Source: SH-MAG3 sp035461245 (GTDB taxonomy: Bacteria; Gemmatimonadota; Gemmatimonadetes; Longimicrobiales; RSA9). Taken from it: 64,000 bases of DNA. A program made the translations under genes and the position numbers. The notes beneath the pieces are model-generated. The model was not told the origin of the DNA and made no database searches. It saw only the letters and a list, made by a program, of their open reading frames with translations. The DNA lies in assembly GCA_035461245.1 (NCBI GenBank), contig DATHVP010000048.1, positions 1 to 64,000 of the forward strand. The letters are read 5' to 3'. Positions 1 to 6,947 of the stretch are shown here, piece after piece (positions within the stretch are counted from its first letter, which is position 1; each line of letters opens with the position of its first letter).

Positions 1-220
1 AAGAGGCCATCTTTCCCGAAGTCCCCACTCGAGAACTCCGGTGTATGCGGTATTAGCCCGGGTTTCCCCGGGTTGTCCCCCGTACAGGGATAGGTTGCTC
101 ACGTGTTACGCACCCGTCCGCCACTCGACTCACTCCCCGAAAGGAGTGGCCTCGTTCGACTTGCATGTGTTAAGCACGCCGCCAGCGTTCGTCCTGAGCC
201 AGGATCAAACTCTCCAATGG
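1..220 (-). rRNA. rrs: 16S ribosomal RNA, 5' end (partial)
   Basis: Read on the minus strand, the sequence begins near 220 with the universal 5' 16S segment (AGAGTTTGATCCTGGCTCAG), then GACGAACGCTGGCGGCGTG and AACACATGCAAGTCGAACG, and continues with ACGGGTGCGTAACACGTGAGCAACCT. The gene runs off the left edge, so only about the first 220 bases are present. The exact 5' end is set by analogy, about 8 bases before AGAGTTTGATC. The variable-region pattern (AACCCGGGGAAACCCGGGCTAA) resembles Gemmatimonadota, but this is an impression and not an alignment. Confidence 0.97.
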
Positions 221-436
221 ATAAGTCTGACTAGCTCTCTCGAACACCTACGTATTTCCACGTTAAGGTGTCCGGAATCATTACCTTTGATTCTTGAATC
301 CCTGCGTCCGAAGACGCGACCCGGCGGAAGGTATACCGGCCGGGCATGGGACCCACACGAACATGTACGAACCTCGATTGTCAAACAGCAGATCTGTCTC
401 GGGTCGGCGTCGCATTACTTTCGCGCCGAGCAATCC

Positions 437-465
437 AATATACCGACAGCTTGTCGCCTCGTCAA
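437..465 (-). promoter_or_regulatory. rRNA promoter (proximal)
   Basis: On the minus strand TTGACG (465-460) is followed by exactly 17 bases and then TATATT (442-437). This is a near-consensus sigma-70 type promoter about 220 bases upstream of the 16S start, pointing at the rRNA gene. Confidence 0.75.
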
Positions 466-510
466 CCCCGCGTCGAACTCGTCGTACTGGATGCCTCGAG
501 GCGGACACCG

Positions 511-538
511 AATATAACAGGGTCGAGCCCGGGATCAA
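511..538 (-). promoter_or_regulatory. rRNA promoter (distal)
   Basis: On the minus strand TTGATC (538-533), a 16-base spacer and TATATT (516-511) form a second promoter about 75 bases upstream of the proximal one. Together they give the tandem P1/P2 arrangement common for rRNA operons. The leader from 221 to 510 holds no convincing gene; short ORFs there are by-products. Confidence 0.65.
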
Positions 539-570
539 GCGGCGCGGACCCGATTTCCGGAGGTGAGAAA

Positions 571-597
571 GGCCCGCAGGAGGTTGACCTGCGGGCC
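571..597 (-). terminator. Intrinsic terminator of the acidic protein gene
   Basis: A perfect 10-bp stem (571-580 with 588-597) with a 7-base loop is followed on the minus strand by TTTCTC. It lies 70 bases after the stop codon of the acidic mini-protein gene and just before the rRNA promoters, so it insulates the rRNA operon. Confidence 0.75.
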
Positions 598-666
598 GGA
601 ATCATGGCGAGCATGCGACGGGCACAGGGGGGTCCCGTCAGCGGCCGGCGTGGAGCCGGGGATGGA

Positions 667-894
667 TCAGAACTCTTCTTCCTCGTCGGAATCGTCGTCC
701 TCCCACTCCTCCTCGTCTTCCCACTCCTCGTCGTCGTCCCAGTCCTCGTCGAGGTCGTCGTCCTCCCACTCCTCATCGTCGTCCTCGTCCCAGTCCTCGT
801 CCTCCCACTCCTCGTCCTCATCATCGTCGAGGTTGAGGATATCGAGGCCGGTTTGCCAGCTGGGCAGCCGGCGCAGCTCCAACACATCCGCCAT
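667..894 (-). CDS. Acidic Asp/Glu/Trp repeat mini-protein, unknown function
   Basis: A 75-residue protein. The first 22 residues (MADVLELRRLPSWQTGLDIL) are mixed and slightly basic. The rest is almost only Asp, Glu and Trp, with five EEWED/DEDW-type units and no Lys or Arg, so the tail is extremely negative and probably disordered. I do not recognise a family. The start at 894 is favoured because an ideal AAGGAG lies 7 bases upstream; an upstream in-frame extension has no such site. A promoter (976-1003) and a terminator (571-597) make it a stand-alone unit, which supports a real, well expressed gene. The repetitive codons could also hide assembly or slippage errors. Confidence 0.7.
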   Translation of the reverse strand: MADVLELRRLPSWQTGLDILNLDDDEDEEWEDEDWDEDDDEEWEDDDLDEDWDDDEEWEDEEEWEDDDSDEEEEF

Positions 895-944
895 TTTGAA
901 TCTCCTTATATGGGAGGCCAGACCGCTCCCGACGGAAAAGAACC

Positions 945-968
945 CCGAGGGGCACTGCACCCCCTCGG
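945..968 (-). terminator. Hairpin with T-tract between typA and the acidic protein gene
   Basis: An 8-bp GC stem (945-952 with 961-968) with an 8-base loop is followed on the minus strand by TTCTTTTCC. It could end typA transcription. It also sits right at the predicted transcript start of the promoter at 976-1003, where it would form a 5' stem-loop protecting the acidic-protein mRNA. The sequence does not decide between these roles. Confidence 0.6.
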
Positions 969-975
969 ACGGGCC

Positions 976-1003
976 AAGGTACACCGAGGCTGAATCGTGT
1001 CAA
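976..1003 (-). promoter_or_regulatory. Promoter of the acidic protein gene
   Basis: On the minus strand TTGACA (1003-998), a 16-base spacer and TACCTT (981-976) form a promoter-like element. Transcription would start near 969, about 75 bases before the ATG at 894. Confidence 0.55.
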
Positions 1004-1055
1004 GGGGGTTCTGGGACGGAGGCTTCCCGGCGGGTAGCGGGAGGAGGACGGGGCC

Positions 1056-1096
1056 CTCCCCGGCCGGGGTCCGGAGGCCGGATTCCAGCCGGGGAG
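1056..1096 (-). terminator. GC-rich hairpin downstream of typA
   Basis: Arms 1056-1064 and 1088-1096 form a perfect 9-bp stem enclosing a second GC-rich palindrome, directly after the typA stop codon. There is no T-tract, so it may slow RNA polymerase or protect the mRNA 3' end rather than terminate on its own. Confidence 0.4.
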
Positions 1097-1108
1097 CCAC
1101 GGTATCCA

Positions 1109-2950
1109 TCAACCTGTGCGCGCAGCCTTCTTGCGCTCGTGGAGCTTGAGGAAGCGCTTGCGCAGCCGGATGGCTGCCGGCGTGACTTCCACGAGTTCAT
1201 CGTCACCGATGAACTCCAGGGCGCTCTCCAGGGTAAGCTGCCGCGGCGTCTCCAGCAGGATGGCGTCATCGGCGCCTGCAGCCCGGATGTTGGTGAGCTT
1301 CTTTCCCTTGGTGACGTTGACCTCGAGGTCCCCCGGGCGGGCGTTCTCGCCGACGATCATGCCCTCATACACGGGCACGCCCGGTCCGATGAAGAGCGCA
1401 CCACGCTCCTGCAGGTTCCACAGGGAGTAGGCGACGCTGGTACCGTCCGCCATGCACACCATGACGCCGCGGTCCCGGCTGCGGATGGTGCCGGCCCAGG
1501 GGCCGTACCCGTTGAACCGATGGTGCAGCACGCCCTCGCCGCGCGTGTCCGTGAGGAACTCGCTCCGGTATCCGAAGAGACCTCGTGCCGGGATGCGGTA
1601 AACGATCCGGGTCAGTCCGGACCCCTCCGAGGAGCCGCGCATTTCCGTCATCTCGCCCTTGCGGCTGCCCAGCTTCTCGATGACGACACCGACAAAGGCC
1701 TCCGGCACGTCAATGACCACTTCCTCGTAGGGCTCGAGGACAGCACCACCGTCGTCCTTCTTCGTGATGATCCGTGGGCGCGAGACGGCGAATTCATACC
1801 CTTCCCGGCGCATGGTCTCCATGAGGATGCCGAGATGCAGTTCGCCCCTGCCGCTGACCGTGTAGGTATCCGGCGAGCCGGTGTCCTCCACCTTCAGCGC
1901 CACGTTGCGCTCCAGCTCCTTGTAGAGTCGGTCCCGGAGCTGCCGGCTGGTAACGTACTTGCCCTCCCGGCCGGAGAACGGCGAAGAATTGACGATGAAG
2001 TCCACCGACATGGTGGGCTCTTCCACCGCGATGCCCGCCAGCCGCTCGGGGCGGCTCACATCCGTGATGGTGGCGCCGATCTCCACACCCTCCAGACCTG
2101 CCAGCGCTACGATCTCCCCGGCGCTGGCCGACTCGACCTCCGTCCGCTGCAACCCTTCGAAAACGAAGAGCTTCGAGACACGACCCTGGCGGTCACCCTC
2201 TGATGGCGCGAACCCGATGACATCATCGGTCCGGTGCGCCAGCAGGAGGATCGGATCGCCCACCCGTACCGTACCCCTCTCAACCCGGCCGATGGCGAGA
2301 CGACCCAGGTAGGGCGAGTGATCGATGGTGGAGACCAGCATCTGGAACGGCTGCTGGGCGTCGCCCGGCGGCGCCGGCACATGCTCCAGGATGGACTCGA
2401 ACAGGGGCTGCAGGTTCTCCCTCTCATCGCCCAGGTCCCGGATGGCGTACCCCTCCCTGGCCGCGGCATACAGGAACGGCGAGTCCAGCTGGGCCTCGTC
2501 CGCCTCCAACTCCATGAACAGTTCCAGCACCTCGTCGTGAACCCGCTTCGGATCGGCGCCATCCCGGTCGATCTTGTTGATGACCACAATGGGCTGCAGC
2601 CCCAGCGCCAGTGCCTTCCGCGTTACGAATCGGGTCTGCGGCATGGGCCCGTCAAACGCGTCCACCAGGATCAGCACCCCGTCCACCATGCGCAGGATCC
2701 GCTCGACTTCGCCGCCGAAATCAGCGTGCCCTGGCGTGTCCACAACGTTGATCTTGTGATCCCGCCACCGGATGGACGTGTTCTTCGAAAGGATCGTGAT
2801 GCCTCGCTCCTTCTCCAGCGGGTTGCTGTCCATCACCCGCTCCTCCACTACCTGGTTGTCACGGAACGCACCCGCCTGGCGGAGCATCTTGTCCACCAGC
2901 GTCGTCTTGCCGTGGTCCACGTGGGCAATGATTGCGACGTTTCTGATCAT
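1109..2950 (-). CDS. typA: Translational GTPase TypA/BipA
   Basis: A ribosome-binding GTPase of the EF-G family that helps 50S subunit assembly and growth under stress. The 613 residues match the usual family length. GTPase motifs are visible: AHVDHGKTT (P-loop, about residues 9-17), the switch region around ERGITI, DTPGHADF, and NKID. The C-terminal part carries the elongation-factor domains typical of TypA. The ATG at 2950 is chosen because the protein then starts with MIRNVAIIAHVDHGKTT as in homologues, with GGAAG just upstream. It stands alone on the minus strand, with 146 bases before the next gene. Confidence 0.96.
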   Translation of the reverse strand: MIRNVAIIAHVDHGKTTLVDKMLRQAGAFRDNQVVEERVMDSNPLEKERGITILSKNTSIRWRDHKINVVDTPGHADFGGEVERILRMVDGVLILVDAFDGPMPQTRFVTRKALALGLQPIVVINKIDRDGADPKRVHDEVLELFMELEADEAQLDSPFLYAAAREGYAIRDLGDERENLQPLFESILEHVPAPPGDAQQPFQMLVSTIDHSPYLGRLAIGRVERGTVRVGDPILLLAHRTDDVIGFAPSEGDRQGRVSKLFVFEGLQRTEVESASAGEIVALAGLEGVEIGATITDVSRPERLAGIAVEEPTMSVDFIVNSSPFSGREGKYVTSRQLRDRLYKELERNVALKVEDTGSPDTYTVSGRGELHLGILMETMRREGYEFAVSRPRIITKKDDGGAVLEPYEEVVIDVPEAFVGVVIEKLGSRKGEMTEMRGSSEGSGLTRIVYRIPARGLFGYRSEFLTDTRGEGVLHHRFNGYGPWAGTIRSRDRGVMVCMADGTSVAYSLWNLQERGALFIGPGVPVYEGMIVGENARPGDLEVNVTKGKKLTNIRAAGADDAILLETPRQLTLESALEFIGDDELVEVTPAAIRLRKRFLKLHERKKAARTG

Positions 2951-3096
2951 CTTCCGGCCCGGTCCTGGATCTATCGTTGTACTCCCCGGCTTCCCGCCGG
3001 GGCATTTTCCGGTGCAGCCCTTTAAGGTAACCTCCTCGATGGATCAGGGGCAGGGGTGGGTCGGAGGGGGCCCTGACGGGGGGGGGCGGGCTGGAA

Positions 3097-3495
3097 TCAG
3101 CTCGGAGTGAGGCGCCACGCGATGTCGCGGCGGCGGGGGCCGTCCCACTCACACAGGAACACCCTCTGCCACCTGCCCAGCAGCGGTCTGCCCTCCTCCA
3201 CAAGGAGCGTCAGACCGGGGCCGAAGAAGGCGACCTTCAGGTGAGCGTCGGAATTGCCCTCGGCGTGGCGGAAACCGGCATCCCGTGGAACGAGACGTCG
3301 CATGAATGCGACGGCGTCGCTGGCGACGTCGGGGTCGAAGCCTTCGTTGACGGTAAGGGCACATGTCGTGTGCAGGGACCACAGGTGGAGGACGCCGGTA
3401 TGGATGCCTGCGGCCGCCACCACGCCCTGGACCTCGTCCGTGATATCAATGAGTTCCTCGCGCGCCGACGAGGCGATGCGTATCCGGTCAGGCAC
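3097..3495 (-). CDS. yjbQ: YjbQ family protein (UPF0047)
   Basis: A 132-residue protein of the YjbQ/UPF0047 family; members show weak thiamine-phosphate synthase activity, but their physiological role is unsettled. Family features seen are HTGVLHLWSLHTTCALTVNE in the core and an HLKVAFFG segment, together with a C-terminal QRVFLCEWDGPRRR block. It starts 8 bases inside the end of the cation exporter gene upstream, which suggests translational coupling and one transcript with that gene and the lipoprotein gene. Length is normal for the family. Confidence 0.88.
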   Translation of the reverse strand: MPDRIRIASSAREELIDITDEVQGVVAAAGIHTGVLHLWSLHTTCALTVNEGFDPDVASDAVAFMRRLVPRDAGFRHAEGNSDAHLKVAFFGPGLTLLVEEGRPLLGRWQRVFLCEWDGPRRRDIAWRLTPS

Positions 3496-4522
3496 GGGCG
3501 TCCTCGTCGCGGCCGGCCCCGTTGTTCGTCCGCCGGGCGCCGGCCCGATCGGGCTGTGTGCGCGTGAGGGGCACCAGCGTCTCGTGGTCGATCTGCACGG
3601 TGACGTGGCTGATGTTGAAGCGGGAGTGCATGACGTCGTGGATCTCCTGGAGGACCGACTGATGGCGGGCCGGGTCCCGGATGAGGGCGTGTCCGCTCAT
3701 GGACAGGTAACCGCTGGTCAGGGTCCACACGTGCAGGTCGTAGACGTCGTGCACGCCATCCACGTCAAGTATGGCGCGGTGCACGGCGCCGATGTCGATG
3801 CCACGGGGGACGGCCTCCAGCAGGATGTCCACGGACTCGCGCATGAGCCGCCATGCCCCGGCAAGGATGAGCAGGGCCACGAACACGGAGATGAGGGGGT
3901 CTGCGACGTACCAGCCGGTGGCGAGGATGATGAGGGCGGCGGAGATGGCGCCGACGGAGCCCAGCAGGTCGCCGAGGATGTGCAGATACGCGCCGCGCAT
4001 GTTCAGGTTGTGACTGGCAGAGGAGTGGAGCAGCACGGCACCGATGATGTTGACCACGAGACCGCCGGATGCCACCACCAGCATGAGGGTGCCCTCCACC
4101 TCCTGCGGCGTCTGAAAGCGCAGGAACGCCTGCCACAGGATGATGCCGGCGATGAGAAAGAGGGCGGCGCCGTTGACGAGGGCGCAGAGGATCTCCAGCC
4201 GGAGCCAGCCGTAGGTCTTCTCCGGCGTGGCCGGCCGGCGTGAGAACCACAGGGCGAACCACGTCAGCGCGAGGGCGGCGACGTCGTTGAGCATGTGCCC
4301 GGCGTCGGCCATGAGCGCCAGCGAGTTGGCGATCCAGCCACCCACGAACTCCACCACCATGAACGTGGAGGTGAGGGCCAGCACCACGATGAGCCGTCGC
4401 CGACTCACCTCCCGCAGGTGGTCGTGATGGTCGTGATCGTGATGGTCGTGTCCGTGATCATGGTCATGCCCGGGGTCGTGGCGGTGACCCGGCGCGGCAT
4501 CGTGCTTCCGGGGCCCGTGCAT
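3488..4522 (-). CDS. Cation diffusion facilitator (Zn/Co/Cd exporter, CzcD-like)
   Basis: An inner-membrane proton-coupled metal exporter of 344 residues. The N-terminus has a metal-binding His/Asp stretch of about 25 residues (GHDHDHGHDHHDHDHHDH). Six membrane segments follow, with the transport-site HxxxD motifs in TM2 (ADAGHMLND) and TM5 (HILGDLLG). The C-terminal cytoplasmic domain is the usual ferredoxin-like dimer domain. The ATG at 4522 is preferred over an upstream in-frame start because it overlaps the stop codon of the lipoprotein gene by one base (TGATG) and has AAGGG upstream. Specificity for zinc is likely from the family but is not shown. Confidence 0.92.
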   Translation of the reverse strand: MHGPRKHDAAPGHRHDPGHDHDHGHDHHDHDHHDHLREVSRRRLIVVLALTSTFMVVEFVGGWIANSLALMADAGHMLNDVAALALTWFALWFSRRPATPEKTYGWLRLEILCALVNGAALFLIAGIILWQAFLRFQTPQEVEGTLMLVVASGGLVVNIIGAVLLHSSASHNLNMRGAYLHILGDLLGSVGAISAALIILATGWYVADPLISVFVALLILAGAWRLMRESVDILLEAVPRGIDIGAVHRAILDVDGVHDVYDLHVWTLTSGYLSMSGHALIRDPARHQSVLQEIHDVMHSRFNISHVTVQIDHETLVPLTRTQPDRAGARRTNNGAGRDEDARA

Positions 4523-4920
4523 CAGTGCCCTTCCTGCAGGCTGCCGAAGCGGGCATCGGCGGCGACAACCCAGGTCCACTCGTCGTCCATGACAAAGGAA
4601 CGGGGCGGCAGCGTCAGGACGCCGCCAGCGTCGTTCCGGGCCAGGAGGACCAATGGCTCACCGGCGGGCACGGGGGCCATTTCGGCCACGCTGCCCGGCG
4701 GCACCGTGCCCACCACGACCTCGGGCGCCGCACGAGCCGGCAGGCGGTACGCGATGGTCAGGCGGTGCTCGCTCCGGTTCACGACCATCAGCGTCGCCAG
4801 TGCCGCCCGGGCCCGTGCCGGCTCCGGCTGGGCCGGCGGCGGCGCGGCCGGCGGGGAGGCGCAGCCCGCCGCCATGCCGATGGCCAGGAAGATGGCAAGT
4901 GTGATTCTGCTCATGTCCAT
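4522..4920 (-). CDS. Putative lipoprotein, unknown function
   Basis: A 132-residue predicted lipoprotein. After a short basic start it has a hydrophobic segment ending in the lipobox GMAAGC, followed by a Pro/Ala-rich linker (SPPAAPPPAQPEPARA) and a roughly 90-residue domain with alternating beta-type hydrophobics. I do not recognise the domain. The stop codon overlaps the start of the CDF exporter by one base, so the two are probably co-expressed; it might act with the exporter in the periplasm, but nothing proves this. ATG 4920 was chosen; GTG/TTG and ATG alternatives lie within 20 bases. Confidence 0.7.
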   Translation of the reverse strand: MDMSRITLAIFLAIGMAAGCASPPAAPPPAQPEPARARAALATLMVVNRSEHRLTIAYRLPARAAPEVVVGTVPPGSVAEMAPVPAGEPLVLLARNDAGGVLTLPPRSFVMDDEWTWVVAADARFGSLQEGH

Positions 4921-4968
4921 GGTCAGTCTACCCTGCAACCCCTCAGACGTTGGCCGCCTGCAGCCGAC

Positions 4969-5748
4969 TCAGGCCAGGCATTCCAGGAACCTCCGCACCT
5001 CCGTCGTCGAAGCCAGCGCGGCATGCGCGGCGGTATCGGCGGGCGGGTCACCGACGACGACGGCGCAGCCGCCATCGCCGACAACCCGGAAGGCGTCCTC
5101 GTCAGTCCGATCATCGCCGATGAACACGACAGGCGCATTGGCATGCCCCTCCAGCAACGACGCGCTCAGGAAGCTCAATGCCCGCCCCTTGTGCCACTCC
5201 ACGTCGGGGCGGATCTCCACCACTTTCTTCCCGTCCGTGACTCGCAGATCGGGCACCGCCTCGCACAGCGCCCGCACCTGGCGCGCTATGCCGGCGCCCT
5301 CCGCGGGGTCCTCCACCAGCCGGTAGTGGACGGACAGGGTCAGGCCCTTGTCCTCGACGATGACACCCGGGACGGCCCCGAATCGCTCCCGCAGCCGACC
5401 AGCCGTCTCCGCCAGACGGCCGGTGGCCGCCACTGCCTCCGGGTGGACCCGATGGACCCCGGGCCCTTCGATCTCCAGGCCGTGGTTGCCGGCATAAAAT
5501 ACCCCGGCCAGCCCGACGCGACCCCGCAGGTCGGCCAGACCACGGCCACTGATGAGCGCCACGTGCGTATCCGGCCGGTCGGCCAGTGCCTCCAGCAGGG
5601 CGCGCGTCTCCGCCGGCAGGGCAGCATCTTCAGGCCTGGGCACGATGGGTGCCAGCGTGCCGTCGAAATCCAGGCCAAGAAGCAGGATGCCGTGACGGGC
5701 GCGGTCCTCGCGCAGTCGGCCGGTCAGGTCACGGGCGTCTGCCAGCAT
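4969..5748 (-). CDS. otsB: Trehalose-6-phosphate phosphatase
   Basis: This HAD-superfamily enzyme dephosphorylates trehalose-6-phosphate to trehalose, an osmoprotectant. The 259 residues show the nucleophile motif DFDGTL near residue 28, the motif II region ALISGRG, a conserved GNHGLE segment and the metal-binding GDDRTDEDAF near the C-terminus. A textbook AGGAGG lies 5 bases before the ATG. The synthase otsA is not in this window, so the phosphatase is encoded apart from its usual partner. The gene is followed after 48 bases by the lipoprotein/CDF/yjbQ genes and could be the first member of that transcript. Confidence 0.93.
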   Translation of the reverse strand: MLADARDLTGRLREDRARHGILLLGLDFDGTLAPIVPRPEDAALPAETRALLEALADRPDTHVALISGRGLADLRGRVGLAGVFYAGNHGLEIEGPGVHRVHPEAVAATGRLAETAGRLRERFGAVPGVIVEDKGLTLSVHYRLVEDPAEGAGIARQVRALCEAVPDLRVTDGKKVVEIRPDVEWHKGRALSFLSASLLEGHANAPVVFIGDDRTDEDAFRVVGDGGCAVVVGDPPADTAAHAALASTTEVRRFLECLA

Positions 5749-5810
5749 GTCACCTCCTCCAGGGTTGAGGGGCCCAGACTATCCGTGCCGGGAAGCCCCG
5801 TCAAACTCGG

Positions 5811-5839
5811 TTGCAGCGCGTTCCACGCTCTGCTAGCTT
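5811..5839 (+). promoter_or_regulatory. Promoter of the DUF4837 lipoprotein gene
   Basis: TTGCAG (5811-5816), 17 bases and TAGCTT (5834-5839) precede the ATG at 5886. The same TAGCTT -10 element appears in front of the histidine operon. Confidence 0.55.
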
Positions 5840-5885
5840 CCGGCTGGCGCAAACCCCGCACCTCTCAGCCGACGGTTCGAACATC

Positions 5886-6884
5886 ATGAAAATGGTGCGA
5901 TTTCTCGCGGCGGCCGCTGTGCTGCTGCCGGCGTGCAACAACCTGCCCCAGGGCATGGGCAACCTGAGCGGCGTCGTCGTGGTGGCTCCGGACTCCGTCT
6001 GGGCCGTCATCGGCGACAGCGTGTACAGCGCCCTCGAGCCCCGGATCTTTACCGTCCGCGATGAACGCACATTCGAGGTGACACACGTGTCGCCGGCGGA
6101 TGCGGCCTGGGCGGACCTGCGACGGTTCCGCCAGATCATCGCGGTCGGCGCCGCCGGCGACGCGTGGGTGGAGCCGGCTCTCCGGCGCAGCAGCAATGAT
6201 GTCGATGCCGGTATCGCGGTGGCGGAGAATGTCTGGGCCCGCAACCAGCGAGTATGGACGGTCGTCGTGCCGGCGGGATCTGCGCCGGATGCGGCCCTGC
6301 CCCACGTGGACCCGGTGGCCCAGTCCCTGGACAGCATCTTCCGGGCGGGCGCGCTGCAGCGCATGTACCAGAGCCGCCCTGACACGACTCTGCAGGACAG
6401 CCTGCTCAGGACCCGCGGCTTCGGCATCCTCATGCCGAATGTCTACCACCCGCTCACACGGGATGACGACGTCAGCCTGTTCCAGAGCAGCACGCAGATG
6501 GGCGGCACGCTGGTCAGGTCAATCCTCGTCGTCCACGAGACCGGCCTGGTGCCGCTCACCATGGAGAACGCCCTCGCCTGGCGGGAACGTGCAGCAGGCG
6601 AACTGTATCGCCCGGCCCACGAGACGCTGCGCGACCGGGTCGAATCCCGGACCCTGACCGTGAACGGCCTGCCTGCAATGGAAGTCCAGGGCATCTGGGA
6701 CGGCACTGATCCGTCCTGGCCCATGAGCGGTCCGTTCATGGCCCGGGTATACCATTGCGAGGAGCAGGACAGATCGTACCTGGTGGATGCATGGGTCTAC
6801 GCGCCCGGCCGGCCCAAGTACGAGTACATGGTCCAGCTCGCCACCATACTGAACACGTTCCGCTGCGGGGCGGGCCAGGACTAG
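5886..6884 (+). CDS. DUF4837 family lipoprotein
   Basis: A 332-residue secreted lipoprotein. The signal peptide ends in the lipobox LLPAC about 17 residues in. The mature part fits the DUF4837 pattern known mainly from Bacteroidota: a first half with VVVVAPDSVWAVIGDSVYSAL and a second half starting with a FGILMPNVYHPL segment. Its function is unknown. The ATG at 5886 gives a proper signal peptide; the longer in-frame form starting at 5811 would put non-signal residues in front and would start inside the promoter. No strong ribosome site is visible. A strong hairpin follows the stop. Confidence 0.75.
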   Translation: MKMVRFLAAAAVLLPACNNLPQGMGNLSGVVVVAPDSVWAVIGDSVYSALEPRIFTVRDERTFEVTHVSPADAAWADLRRFRQIIAVGAAGDAWVEPALRRSSNDVDAGIAVAENVWARNQRVWTVVVPAGSAPDAALPHVDPVAQSLDSIFRAGALQRMYQSRPDTTLQDSLLRTRGFGILMPNVYHPLTRDDDVSLFQSSTQMGGTLVRSILVVHETGLVPLTMENALAWRERAAGELYRPAHETLRDRVESRTLTVNGLPAMEVQGIWDGTDPSWPMSGPFMARVYHCEEQDRSYLVDAWVYAPGRPKYEYMVQLATILNTFRCGAGQD

Positions 6885-6919
6885 GCACGCCCGCCCGGGC
6901 GGAACCCGGGCGGGCGTGC
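6885..6919 (+). terminator. Strong hairpin after the DUF4837 gene
   Basis: A perfect 15-bp GC stem (6885-6899 with 6905-6919) with a 5-base loop starts right after the stop codon. There is no T-tract, so termination efficiency is uncertain and dnaE could be partly read through. Confidence 0.55.
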
Positions 6920-6947
6920 GTCCCGTCGCACGGCATTGAGCAGAAGC

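Noticed and set aside
356..384. Third rRNA promoter with perfect TTGACA at 384-379
   Set aside because: The expected -10 position reads TTCGTG, too far from consensus.
667..840. Repeats looking like a small CRISPR array
   Set aside because: Units are of variable length without spacers and encode an in-frame acidic tail with an ideal ribosome site.
563..2203. 546-codon plus-strand frame over typA and the acidic gene
   Set aside because: It is antisense to a clear typA and its Ser-rich start is only the complement of the Asp/Glu repeats; no ribosome site or family match.
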